This document shows positions 24,544-33,294 of a stretch of DNA of 35,502 nt, piece by piece. The position numbers and the translations under genes were made by a program. The notes below the pieces were generated by a model. The model made no database searches. It had not been told where the DNA came from and was given only the letters and a program-made list of their open reading frames with translations. Each line of letters starts with the position of its first letter. The stretch's first letter is position 1. The DNA lies in the NCBI GenBank assembly GCA_943912255.1, contig CALTTP010000012.1, forward strand, positions 1 through 35,502. Direction: 5' to 3'. This stretch comes from an uncultured Peptoniphilaceae bacterium. Its GTDB lineage: Bacteria > Bacillota > Clostridia > Tissierellales > Peptoniphilaceae.

Positions 24544-27057
24544 CTACCCTATTACTTTAAATTTGTCATCTTCCATCTCCAATTTTATCTTCTTGTTTTT
24601 CTCTGTACCATCTTCCAGTTGTTTCTCACAGATCAAAAAGTAGACTTCCTGTTCGATAATCTTTTTAACATCCCTTGGTTCCATCTTCTTCTGCAAGGCG
24701 TAGTTTAAAAACTTCTCAACAAAATTATCATCCCAGAAAACCTCGATAAAATGTTCCTTCGATTCTTCCCTAAGCTCTTCTAAATTTAAAAGTATCAACT
24801 TTTTCATATCTTTTTTATCTAAGTCTTCTAGATAAAAAACGTAGTCCACATATTTGTCGAACCGTATCTTAAGTTTATCATTAATCTCATTTTTTTGGGA
24901 GGAATTTGTCAAAGTAATTGTAAGAAAGATTATTGCATTTTCCATGTTTATCGTCTTTCCCTGATTGTCCTTCAACTTCCCCTCTTGAATGATTTGAAGA
25001 ATAAGGTTTTGCACTTCCCTGTGGGCGTTGTCAATGTCATTAAAAATAATCACACTATAGGGTTTTGTTCTCAAAGCCCTTGTTAAAACCCCTCCAATAT
25101 CGTAACCAACATAGCCAGGAGGTGCCCCAATGAGTTTTGTAATCGAGGAGCGGTCATTAAACTCACTCATGTCAAAGGTCAAAAGGCTATTTTCCCCCTC
25201 GTATAGATATTTTGCAACAAGTTCACCAATGTAACCTTTACCAGTTCCCGACTTGCCACATAGAAGGAAGCTTCCTACAGGTCTATTGCCCTTGGCAAAT
25301 CCACCCTGGGAAATCATATAGGTGTTGATGATCTTGTCAATCATCTTTTCACCACCAACAAAATCCCTTTTCATGTTTTCTCTAATTTCATTTAGTCTTG
25401 AGATCTTGCTAAGTTCTAACTTTACCTTAGGCATCCCAGAAAGCTTCGAAACTATCTCCTTGACCTCATTTTCAGTAACCTTTGTCTTTATAGGGTAATA
25501 TTCATCTATAGCTTCCAAGCTTGTAAGCTTTTCATCAATCTTTTTTTCAGTCTTTAAGAGATTGTCAAGTTTTTGAATGTCCCTTTTTTCCTTGGCCTGT
25601 TCCAGCTGAATCCTTATATGATTAATTTCTCGTTCATTGGATAGGATGTTCTCCTGTCTTTCCTTTTCTAAATTATAGAGCCTAGTCTTTTCTTCAAGCT
25701 CGCTATTAAGTGCCTTTATTTCTCTATCCTTGTCTTCAAGAATTGTCTTAGAACGAACCTCTTTTTCATCCCTCAAAGCTATTTTTTCCATTTCCAGTTG
25801 AAGTATCTTTCTGTGAAGATTGTCGATTTCTTCAGGTCTTTGATCCCTTACCATACGAACCAGGGCACAGGCCTCATCAATTACATCAATCGCTACGTCG
25901 GGAAGCTTTCTCTCTGGTAAAAACCTCTTAGATAGCTTTACCGCTTCCACCAATGCACTGTCGGAAATCTTTACACGGTGATGGGCCTCGTACTTAAACT
26001 TTATCCCTCTCAATATTGCAATGGTAGTTTCTTCGGAAGGCTCCTCTATTAGAATCTTTTGAAACCTTCGGTCTAAAGCCGCGTCCTTTTCAATGTACTT
26101 TCTATATTCATCAATGGTAGTTGCCCCAATTGTTAAAATTTCTCCCCGGGCAAGCATAGGCTTTAGGATATTGGCGGTGTCCATTGTGCCCCCAGAACTT
26201 CCACTACCCATGATATTGTGAATTTCGTCTATAAAGAGGATGATTTTACCCTGGGACTGCTTTATAATCTCAAGGACTTTCTTGAGCCTTTCCTCAAAGT
26301 CACCCCTGTACTTTGCTCCTGCAATAAGAGAAGTCATGTCCAAGGAAAAGACTATCTTGTCCTTTAAGTCATCGGGCACGTCCTCTTTTACAATCCTCTC
26401 CACAATTCCTTCTACGATAGCCGTCTTTCCAACCCCCGCCTCACCAATTAGAACAGGGTTGTTCTTGATCCTTCTCGATAGAATTCTTATGGCATTTCTG
26501 GTCTCTTCCTCTCTTCCAATAACAGGATCTAGCTTTTTTTCCATGGCCTCTTTAGTTAAATTTCTCCCATATCTCTCCAATACTGTAAGGGTGTCCTTAG
26601 CAATTCCCCCAAGAAAAGCCTCGTTAAACTTTTGAGACATGGCCTTTCGTAACTTTTCATACTCCAGACCATGAAGCTTCGAAAGTTTTGCAGAAGGCAT
26701 ATCATCTTCCCTAATAAGGGCCAATAGTATATGCTCTGGCGTGACTTTTTCGTCATATAAATTTCTACAGATTTCCTCAGAAATTAGCAAAGTTCTATTA
26801 TAGGACCTGCTTGTATACAAACTGGTAATGCCTTTGATTGGCTTTAACTTAATAACGGCATTTTCCACATCCACCTTAAGATTTTCATATATGATTCCCA
26901 GCTCATTAATATAACCCTCTACCAAATTTTTAGCATTGGTCAAAATCGATAGAAAAAGGTGTAAATCCGTCACTTCCCTATGACTGTATTTAATTGCCAC
27001 TTGATTTGCATCTCTTATAATATCGATAGCCGACTGAGAATACTTAGAAAAATCCAT
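24544..27057 (-). CDS. ClpB-like AAA+ protein with a degenerate second ATPase domain
   Basis: 837 residues with ClpB layout: N-domain (1-145), NBD1 (about 165-400), a long coiled-coil middle domain (about 405-525), NBD2 (about 555-740) and a C-terminal part. NBD1 is intact: Walker A GEAGVGKT (205-212), Walker B ILFIDE (273-278), IGATTIDEYR and arginines 330-331. NBD2 is not: Walker A reads GKSGTGKG (601-608), Walker B IIFND (670-674), the sensor-1 Asn is missing (TITLTNSS), and the usual NR before the IDE motif is KY (735-736). Its pore loop GYVGYD (648-653) is kept. The start codon sits on the stop of the membrane-protein gene, so it belongs to the lar operon. Likely an unfoldase/remodelling factor driven by NBD1 alone, perhaps a specialised chaperone. 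Confidence 0.85.
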   Translation of the reverse strand: MDFSKYSQSAIDIIRDANQVAIKYSHREVTDLHLFLSILTNAKNLVEGYINELGIIYENLKVDVENAVIKLKPIKGITSLYTSRSYNRTLLISEEICRNLYDEKVTPEHILLALIREDDMPSAKLSKLHGLEYEKLRKAMSQKFNEAFLGGIAKDTLTVLERYGRNLTKEAMEKKLDPVIGREEETRNAIRILSRRIKNNPVLIGEAGVGKTAIVEGIVERIVKEDVPDDLKDKIVFSLDMTSLIAGAKYRGDFEERLKKVLEIIKQSQGKIILFIDEIHNIMGSGSSGGTMDTANILKPMLARGEILTIGATTIDEYRKYIEKDAALDRRFQKILIEEPSEETTIAILRGIKFKYEAHHRVKISDSALVEAVKLSKRFLPERKLPDVAIDVIDEACALVRMVRDQRPEEIDNLHRKILQLEMEKIALRDEKEVRSKTILEDKDREIKALNSELEEKTRLYNLEKERQENILSNEREINHIRIQLEQAKEKRDIQKLDNLLKTEKKIDEKLTSLEAIDEYYPIKTKVTENEVKEIVSKLSGMPKVKLELSKISRLNEIRENMKRDFVGGEKMIDKIINTYMISQGGFAKGNRPVGSFLLCGKSGTGKGYIGELVAKYLYEGENSLLTFDMSEFNDRSSITKLIGAPPGYVGYDIGGVLTRALRTKPYSVIIFNDIDNAHREVQNLILQIIQEGKLKDNQGKTINMENAIIFLTITLTNSSQKNEINDKLKIRFDKYVDYVFYLEDLDKKDMKKLILLNLEELREESKEHFIEVFWDDNFVEKFLNYALQKKMEPRDVKKIIEQEVYFLICEKQLEDGTEKNKKIKLEMEDDKFKVIG

Positions 27058-28209
27058 TTAAAATAACAACCCCCAAATTATATGTGCAGCAATTCCACCA
27101 CAAAGTCCACCAATAGTATGGGATAAAATTGCATTTCCAGTCATTTCCTTAGTGTCCAAGGCGTCCATCATAGCTATATGAGTTGAAAGATATCCACTCC
27201 AACACATACAGATAGAAGTGAAAACTGCAATGTCGTTTCCATTGATAATCCCCTTTGTAGCCATGTCGGAGACCATGCCAATGGCAGCTCCAGAACTTCC
27301 CAATGCGGTTATTGGAATAGAAATTGCCTTAGGAGTGCTAAATCCAAAGAGAGGAGTTAATATAAAACTGAGTTTCTCCCCTATCACAGGTAATAAGCCC
27401 ACACCTTGATTGGCTGTTCCGTTGTAGACACCAGCATCGCCCGTTCCATTTGTAAGGAGAATCACCATGGTACAGATCAAGACAACACCTGGGATGATTG
27501 CAACACCCATATCTACACCAACCTTGCCACCATCTAACAAAGCTTGGATAAACCTTGAACCTATGGAGCCTTCCCTTACCTTACGTTTTCTTTCGGGGAT
27601 GGCTTCAATATTGCTACACTCTACATAGTCCTCTGTGCCATAGTACTTCTTGGTCTTATGAATCATTATCCTAACGGATACAATAGATCCAACAACAGCA
27701 CCTAAAAAACCTATTAAAGCCCCTGGAACAGCCCCCTTTACAGGCAATGCCATCATGGAAGTTACAATTATAAGTCCCATACCAAAGGCAGTTCCTAGAT
27801 TTGTCAGTGCAGGCATCTGATATTTCTTAAAGTACTTTCTGAAATTGTCATCATGGGCCAAGGTCAAAATTGCCGGGTTATCAGACATAAAACAGTTTAG
27901 CATCCCCAGGGAACTAGCTCCTGGTAAATCATAGACCGGCTTCATAACCGCCGACAATCCCTTGTTTATTAACGCAATTACCCCAAATTCAGAAAAGATA
28001 GAGGAAACTCCTCCTGCCAATACGGAGACTGCCATTAGGAACAAACAGACGTTTATCAAGAGATCAAAGGCCGTATTCATCATGGTCTTAATCATATTTG
28101 TCCCACCCATAATCCTACCTATGTAGAAAAATAGGCCAAAGAAGGCCACAAGAAAGATAGGCGCTTCCCAACCAATTTCATTTTTGTAAATTTTTTTATT
28201 CTCTTCCAT
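27058..28209 (-). CDS. Gate-domain-like polytopic membrane protein (CD0519/CD1768-like)
   Basis: 383 residues from ATG 28209, chosen because AAGGTGG lies eight bases upstream; a GTG at 28221 is open but has no SD. About nine or ten helices. It contains a nucleoside-recognition/gate-type repeat with NCFMSDNPAILTLAHDDNF and a C-terminal FGFSTPKAISIPITALGSSGAAIG block with the DALDTKEM stretch. It resembles an uncharacterised clostridial membrane family that I recall under CD0519/CD1768. It lies between larC and the ClpB-like gene, with its stop joined to the ClpB-like start, so transport of a substrate or product linked to the nickel-pincer enzyme is plausible (inference). Confidence 0.72.
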   Translation of the reverse strand: MEENKKIYKNEIGWEAPIFLVAFFGLFFYIGRIMGGTNMIKTMMNTAFDLLINVCLFLMAVSVLAGGVSSIFSEFGVIALINKGLSAVMKPVYDLPGASSLGMLNCFMSDNPAILTLAHDDNFRKYFKKYQMPALTNLGTAFGMGLIIVTSMMALPVKGAVPGALIGFLGAVVGSIVSVRIMIHKTKKYYGTEDYVECSNIEAIPERKRKVREGSIGSRFIQALLDGGKVGVDMGVAIIPGVVLICTMVILLTNGTGDAGVYNGTANQGVGLLPVIGEKLSFILTPLFGFSTPKAISIPITALGSSGAAIGMVSDMATKGIINGNDIAVFTSICMCWSGYLSTHIAMMDALDTKEMTGNAILSHTIGGLCGGIAAHIIWGLLF

Positions 28210-28264
28210 AACTTTTTCCACCTTATATAAAATTTTCTTCTATTTCCACAGGACCAAGCCTCTA

Positions 28265-29542
28265 TTATAGATCTTCCCCTATTTTTTTCTTGACTTCTCT
28301 TAAAGAAAGTTTCTTTTCAACAGCAATTTTATAGATATCATCGTATTCCAGTTTTTTTCTGGTCACATCGTAGCCAGATGACCTTTTAATATGCACTGGA
28401 CCATAGGCGCTGTCCACCTCTTCCACAGTTCTATCCAAAGTGTATCTTTTTAGGGAATTTTCCCTAATACCTAAAGTCGTAGTATGCGTAAAGATCTCTT
28501 GGACTAACTCTCTTCTATTTTCTTCCTTACATAGTACATTAAGGAGTATTCCTGGACGGGATTTCTTCATATTAATAGGACTGGTATATACGTCCAGCGC
28601 CCCCTTTTTCATAAGGACTTCCATGGCAAAGCCAAGCTCTTCCCCCGTCATATCGTCTAGATTGCAGGAGAGTTCAAAAACTCTATCCTCCACGTCCTCG
28701 TCCCCTAAAAAGGCCCTAACACAGTTACAAAATTCAAAGTCCTTTACCCCCATACCGTAACCTATCTTGTCCATCTTTAGCATAGGCATGTTCACAAAGT
28801 CGTCAACAAAGTGCTTTAGGATGGCAGCGCCTGTTGGAGTGCATAACTCCGACTGAATATTGGAAGTATATGCAGGTACTCCCTTGAGAATGTAGGCAGT
28901 GGCAGGAGCTGGCACCGGAAGAACACCATGGGCACAGTAAACATGACCATTTCCCAGGTTTATTGGAGATGCTATTATCCTATCCACTGACAGACCATCT
29001 AATAGGTAACAGAAGGCTGTAATATCAGCAATGGCGTCCATATTGCCCACCTCGTGGAAATGTATCTGCTTAACATCCACATTGTGACTAACAGACTCTG
29101 CCTTTGCAATAAGATCATAGACTCCAAGGATATCTTTCTTAATTTTCTCATCCAAATTGAGCTTATCCACAATCTCAGTAATCTCTGTCATACCCCTATG
29201 GCTATGGTGATGGCCATGGTTGTGATTGTGGTCATGGTCGTGATTGTGACTATGTTCATGATTATGGTCGTGGTTATGGATATGGTCATGGTCATGGTCG
29301 TGGCTATGTTCATGGGTATGTCCATGGTCCACCTCTTCCTCCACCCCATCGACTTTTACCACCAAGCCCGCTCCCACAATTCCACATTTAAAACGGTCCT
29401 CCCTGGCAAACTCCACATCGGGAATTTCCAATTTATTTAATTTTTCTATCATCTCTTCTGGATTGTCATAAAGTTCCAAAAGGGAAGCTGTTAGCATATC
29501 CCCTGCTGCTCCCATATTACATTGGAAATATAGCGTTTTCAT
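28265..29542 (-). CDS. larC: LarC, nickel insertion protein for the nickel-pincer cofactor
   Basis: 425 residues in one frame. N-terminal FQCNMGAAGDMLTASLLEL is the LarC opening; the HEVGNMDAIADI and SPINLGNGHV blocks and the CTPTGAAIL motif follow; the C-terminal half carries LSCNLDDMTGEELG and ends with the usual DVTRKKLEYDD segment. LarC uses CTP to insert nickel into the pyridinium pincer. In Lactobacillus plantarum larC is made by a ribosomal frameshift (larC1/C2); here it is one continuous gene. Residues 73-115 contain 23 histidines, mostly every second residue, an obvious nickel reservoir. It overlaps larB by four bases (ATGA), with SD GGAGGTT. Confidence 0.93.
   Translation of the reverse strand: MKTLYFQCNMGAAGDMLTASLLELYDNPEEMIEKLNKLEIPDVEFAREDRFKCGIVGAGLVVKVDGVEEEVDHGHTHEHSHDHDHDHIHNHDHNHEHSHNHDHDHNHNHGHHHSHRGMTEITEIVDKLNLDEKIKKDILGVYDLIAKAESVSHNVDVKQIHFHEVGNMDAIADITAFCYLLDGLSVDRIIASPINLGNGHVYCAHGVLPVPAPATAYILKGVPAYTSNIQSELCTPTGAAILKHFVDDFVNMPMLKMDKIGYGMGVKDFEFCNCVRAFLGDEDVEDRVFELSCNLDDMTGEELGFAMEVLMKKGALDVYTSPINMKKSRPGILLNVLCKEENRRELVQEIFTHTTTLGIRENSLKRYTLDRTVEEVDSAYGPVHIKRSSGYDVTRKKLEYDDIYKIAVEKKLSLREVKKKIGEDL
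29198..29326 (-). repeat. Histidine-rich codon repeat within larC
   Basis: 129 bases encode 23 His in 43 residues as H-x-H-x units (x mainly D, N, E, S). It is a low-complexity tract of CAT/CAC-rich 6-base units and could change in length by slippage. The complementary strand shows an open frame rich in Met and Val, which is only its shadow. Confidence 0.85.
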
Positions 29543-30294
29543 CTTCTAACCTCCATATGATTAATCATACTCGCCAAGTAGCCTGCCCCAAAACCATTGT
29601 CGATATTTACAACACTTACACCACTGGCACAGGAATTGAGCATGGAAAGTAGCGCTGCAACACCATTAAAAGAAGCCCCATAACCAATGGAAGTGGGAAT
29701 AGCGATTACTGGACAATCGGCAAGTCCTCCAACAACAGAGGCCAAAGCCCCTTCCATTCCGGCAACGGCCACAATTACAGAAGCCTTCATAATGACTTCC
29801 CTATTTGCCAGGAGCCTATGGACTCCAGAAACCCCTACATCGTAGAGCCTATTGACATTATTTCCAAGGATCTTTGCAGTTAAATAGGCTTCCTCTGCCA
29901 CTGGAATATCGGAAGTGCCTCCAGTAGCAATTACAATCTCCCCAATGCCATCTGGTTCCTTAAATCCTCCTACAATACCAATACTTGCCTCATCATAGTA
30001 AGTTATTTCATGGCCAGTGGACAATTTATCATAGGCCTCTTTACTAAGCCTTGTTATTAAAATCCTATCTTGCCCATTACTAACCATTGTGTCTACAATT
30101 TTATCTATCTGCTGAGGAGTTTTACCAGCACCATAAATCACTTCAGCAGCACCTTGGCGAACCTTCCTATGCAAGTCCACCTTTGCAAAATCTATGTCCT
30201 CAAAGGGTTCACTTTTCAAACTGTATATAGCGTCTTCTATGGACACAGTTCCATCCTTTACCCCTTGAAGTAGCTTTTTTATATCCGTATTCAC
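29539..30294 (-). CDS. larB: LarB, pyridinium biscarboxylate synthase of the nickel-pincer pathway
   Basis: 251 residues. The N-terminal 100 residues contain FAKVDLHRKVRQGAAEVIYGAGKTP; a PurE-like half follows with ATGGTSDIPVAEEA (about 123-136), YDVGVSGVHR and AGMEGALASVVGG (178-190), and Cys222 close to the LarB residue needed for catalysis in L. plantarum (Cys221). LarB carboxylates and hydrolyses nicotinic acid adenine dinucleotide to give pyridinium-3,5-biscarboxylic acid mononucleotide. The start is GTG, sharing one base with the larE stop codon. Confidence 0.93.
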   Translation of the reverse strand: MNTDIKKLLQGVKDGTVSIEDAIYSLKSEPFEDIDFAKVDLHRKVRQGAAEVIYGAGKTPQQIDKIVDTMVSNGQDRILITRLSKEAYDKLSTGHEITYYDEASIGIVGGFKEPDGIGEIVIATGGTSDIPVAEEAYLTAKILGNNVNRLYDVGVSGVHRLLANREVIMKASVIVAVAGMEGALASVVGGLADCPVIAIPTSIGYGASFNGVAALLSMLNSCASGVSVVNIDNGFGAGYLASMINHMEVRR

Positions 30295-31037
30295 TATCTA
30301 ACCTCCAAATCCAATAGGATATTAGAATAATATTTCGAAAGTTCCTCTACAATCTCTGCCCTATGTTCAATAACCTTTTCCAAGTCCTTTTCCTTGACCT
30401 GAAGCTTGGCACTGTCCCCAAGAAGCCTTAACCTAAAGTCCACAAACCCAAGAATTCTCAAAAAGTCTTCTCCCTTTTCCGTTCTAACCAAATCTTGTTT
30501 AGAAATAGGAGTATTTGAGGGAATCCTAGTGGCAAGACAGGAATAAGACGGCTTATCCCAAGTAAAAAGCCCCTTTTGTTTTGAAAACTTTCTAATCTCT
30601 TCCTTAGTAAGTTTACAAAGTCTTAGAGGTGAAAGAACCTTGAGCTCTTCCTTTGCCTTCATCCCAGGCCTATCCTCATAGTCATCAGAGTAATTGGTCC
30701 CATCTAAAAGGACTTCATATCCATCTTTTCTAACCTCTTGCAAAATACTTCCAAAAATGGTTTTCTTGCAGTAATAGCATCTCTTTTCAGAGTTTAAAAC
30801 CACCTTTTCATCTTCCAGTACATCCACGTTGAGAACCTTTAACCTTGCCCCAAGCTCTTCAGCAAGCCTCTTAGCATCTTCCAGCTCAAAATCCGGCTGA
30901 AAAGAAGACTTAACATAATATGCAGTTATATCAGCCTTATTCTCAATGGCCTGTTGAAGCAAAAACGCAGAATCCACTCCACCAGAAAAAGCCAGAGCAA
31001 CCTTATTATATCTATTAAAAAAATCCCTTAAATTCAT
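30294..31037 (-). CDS. larE: LarE, sulfur transferase of the nickel-pincer pathway
   Basis: 247 residues. The PP-loop ATP pyrophosphatase motif SGGVDS (18-23) activates the pincer carboxylates. It has the CYYC pair (87-90), a further Cys141, and Cys167 in SYSCLATRIPSNTPI. The single-Cys LarE of L. plantarum sacrifices its cysteine sulfur; forms with three conserved cysteines bind an iron-sulfur cluster and are thought to work catalytically, and this protein has the three-Cys pattern. GTNYSDDYEDRPG (113-125) is also conserved. SD GAAGGTGGG precedes ATG 31037. First gene of the lar operon. Confidence 0.92.
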   Translation of the reverse strand: MNLRDFFNRYNKVALAFSGGVDSAFLLQQAIENKADITAYYVKSSFQPDFELEDAKRLAEELGARLKVLNVDVLEDEKVVLNSEKRCYYCKKTIFGSILQEVRKDGYEVLLDGTNYSDDYEDRPGMKAKEELKVLSPLRLCKLTKEEIRKFSKQKGLFTWDKPSYSCLATRIPSNTPISKQDLVRTEKGEDFLRILGFVDFRLRLLGDSAKLQVKEKDLEKVIEHRAEIVEELSKYYSNILLDLEVR

Positions 31038-31121
31038 AAACCCACCTTCAAAAACCTGGGAGTCGGACTTGTTACTTTATCAAACTATCCTGATAAATCC
31101 CTTGAACTTCCCATTTGTACC

Positions 31122-31130
31122 ATTATACCA
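31122..31130 (-). promoter_or_regulatory. Extended -10 promoter of the lar operon
   Basis: On the minus strand, TGG followed by TATAAT (31122-31127): an extended -10 element. No convincing -35 box is seen, which fits. The predicted leader is about 78 bases and contains a small hairpin, TTTATCA/TGATAAA, near 31072-31098. No nickel-regulator site was recognised. Confidence 0.6.
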
Positions 31131-31230
31131 CGTATTGAAAGTAATATTAAAGAATCAATATATTAAAAATGAATAACAAAAAGTTCCAGTAGTGTGAGGG
31201 TAAGTTGGTTTATAGACTTGGATTTTGGGG

Positions 31231-31269
31231 AATAAAAATAGAACCAGTTCCCTACAGACGGTTCTATTT
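31231..31269 (-). terminator. Terminator of the ABC/secreted-protein operon
   Basis: AAATAGAACC (31236-31245) pairs perfectly with GGTTCTATTT (31260-31269). On the minus strand it ends in TTTTTATT, eight bases past the ATPase stop. Confidence 0.8.
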
Positions 31270-31276
31270 GACACTA

Positions 31277-31951
31277 CTATTTAGTTATCCCAAAATACTT
31301 TTCATAGGCATTATCATCTAATATCTCAAGCTTTTTGTCTTCTAGAAGATAGATAATATCACAAAGCGCTTCTAGATGCTCATGATTATGAGAAGTAAGT
31401 ACAATTATTTTGTTCTTTGATTTAAGATCTAGAATGGCTTCTTTTATGTCCTTCTGAGTCCTAAAATCAAGTCCGTTAAATATTTCATCGAGTAAAATAA
31501 TGTCCTGATTTTCCATTATAGCTTGAACTATTCCTAACTTTTGCTTCATCCCGAAGGAGTAATTTTTTACCTTTGTCTTTAAATCTGGGTCTAGATTTAA
31601 AAATTTCATCCACTCTCTAATACTTTCTTCACTTGTCTCATTTTTAATTCCTGCAAGTAGTTTTAAATTTTCCATTCCTGTATAATATGGTATAAACCCT
31701 GGTGAATCAATGAATATCCCAGTGTTTGGAAGGTATTCAAAGTCCTTACTTAGAACTTTATCGCCAAGTGCCACCTTCCCACTATCTGGTTTCATCAGTC
31801 CACATATTATTTTAAATAAAACAGACTTTCCCGATCCATTTCCGCCAACTATTCCCGTTATAGTTCCAGGTTCCAACTTAAGATCTATATTGTCAAATAA
31901 GATATTATCCTTAAAGGATTTGTATATATTTTCCAGTATTAAGCTTTCCAT
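31277..31951 (-). CDS. ABC transporter ATP-binding protein (peptide export/immunity type)
   Basis: 224 residues. Walker A GGNGSGKS (about 36-43), signature YSFGMKQKLG in place of LSGGQ, Walker B IILLDEIFNGLD and the switch His in TSHNHEH are visible. This signature is typical of ATPases for bacitracin/lantibiotic-type resistance and export. It is short, lacking C-terminal extension. The start overlaps the preceding membrane gene by 13 bases, with SD GGAAGTGA. It powers the two membrane proteins encoded upstream. Confidence 0.88.
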   Translation of the reverse strand: MESLILENIYKSFKDNILFDNIDLKLEPGTITGIVGGNGSGKSVLFKIICGLMKPDSGKVALGDKVLSKDFEYLPNTGIFIDSPGFIPYYTGMENLKLLAGIKNETSEESIREWMKFLNLDPDLKTKVKNYSFGMKQKLGIVQAIMENQDIILLDEIFNGLDFRTQKDIKEAILDLKSKNKIIVLTSHNHEHLEALCDIIYLLEDKKLEILDDNAYEKYFGITK

Positions 31952-33294
31952 AATAAATCACTTCCTTTTTTATAGATGAATATAATCATTCCAATAGTTA
32001 CAATTAGTATTCCCACAGGTATATAAACATTTAGTCCTTGGAGGGTTCTAGTAGTTGATGAAAACCCAAAAATATTAGAAATTTTTAGATCGAAGGCATT
32101 TGTTAAATACAATAAAGATAGGATTAGAAATGATAAAGTGGTGTTTTTGGTAGTTACAAAGATAGTCAAGAATAAAAAGTTGATAAAAATCTCTTCCAAT
32201 ACAAATAGACCTATATTTAAAAAGCAAATTTTACTTCCTCTAATTACAAAAAAAGTTGTAGATAATAAAAATAAAATCCCTATATAAACTACGATAATAA
32301 GCAAGGAAATTAAAACAAAGTCTCTAAATATTTTCTTTTTACTTCCTATCCTAATATTTAAAAAATTTAAGTTAATAGAGGAGATTTCTGTTATGACATA
32401 TCCTATAATGAAAATAGGAGTAATATATTGTAATAAATATCTAGCGTAATCCGATAATATAAGATATCCCTTGCCATATCCTCTTAAAAAGTAATTCATA
32501 TCAAATTGTTCCCAGTCCAAATACCCTACTTTTTTATATATTGACATATCAAACAAAATAAATATTGTTGTAACAATAAGGGCAATAACCGTAGTTTTAA
32601 AAATAACTTTCCATTTTATTAAACCAAGTAGACTTTTCTTTCTCATAGCTCTATGATTTAGAAAATAGTAGTAAAACACACCTTGTATTACTAATGATAG
32701 AACTATTTTTATTGGAGTTTGTAATGGCAGAATTAAAAAGTCAAATATTGTTATAAAATAATAAAAAACAGGTTGGAATATCCTAAGTCCTATAACAACA
32801 TAGCTATACAGAATAGCAAGAGTTATAATTATATTTGCTCTTATCTTGGAAACTTGTACTAATAATATTTTTATAACATTTAATAAGAAAATAAGTCCAA
32901 CTGTAAAATAAAATATTGCAACGGGTGTAAAGATTTGAAATTCAACAGGATTTAGCAAACCAAAATTTAATTGCTTTCCTATAGTAGAGTATAATAAAAA
33001 TCCAATAGAAAAACCTATTAAGGCAACAATCACAATTCTTAAAGCTTTCAAAATATTATTCCTACAAAATCTCTTATACATCCGCTTATCATCCCTATAT
33101 CTAATCCTTATCAATCCAATATCCATTTCTGATTCTTTAAATATTTTAATGATATTTGGGATAAGAAAAACAAGAACTATTATATTTACATCAAAGAATA
33201 AAAAGGAAAGCCCGGAAACAAAATCTACAACTTCTGGATTTTGCGGGATGATCATACTAATTATGAATGTAATTATATCTATTAATTCTATCAT
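31939..33294 (-). CDS. Large ABC-type membrane protein, about twelve helices
   Basis: 451 residues from ATG 33294, chosen because GAGGAA lies five bases upstream; a TTG one codon earlier is open. About twelve hydrophobic segments, with a break near 210-235 (HRAMRKKSLLGLIKWK). This suggests two six-helix ABC-2-like halves joined in one chain. Its C-terminal half (residues about 330-450) resembles the end of small ABC-2 immunity permeases. Its start shares a base with the stop of the 256-residue membrane protein. I do not recognise a named family. Confidence 0.7.
   Translation of the reverse strand: MIELIDIITFIISMIIPQNPEVVDFVSGLSFLFFDVNIIVLVFLIPNIIKIFKESEMDIGLIRIRYRDDKRMYKRFCRNNILKALRIVIVALIGFSIGFLLYSTIGKQLNFGLLNPVEFQIFTPVAIFYFTVGLIFLLNVIKILLVQVSKIRANIIITLAILYSYVVIGLRIFQPVFYYFITIFDFLILPLQTPIKIVLSLVIQGVFYYYFLNHRAMRKKSLLGLIKWKVIFKTTVIALIVTTIFILFDMSIYKKVGYLDWEQFDMNYFLRGYGKGYLILSDYARYLLQYITPIFIIGYVITEISSINLNFLNIRIGSKKKIFRDFVLISLLIIVVYIGILFLLSTTFFVIRGSKICFLNIGLFVLEEIFINFLFLTIFVTTKNTTLSFLILSLLYLTNAFDLKISNIFGFSSTTRTLQGLNVYIPVGILIVTIGMIIFIYKKGSDLLWKA

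Noticed and set aside
29054..29440. Plus-strand open frame of 128 codons rich in Met and Val.
   Set aside because: It is the complement of the His-rich tract of larC; no start signal and no protein family.
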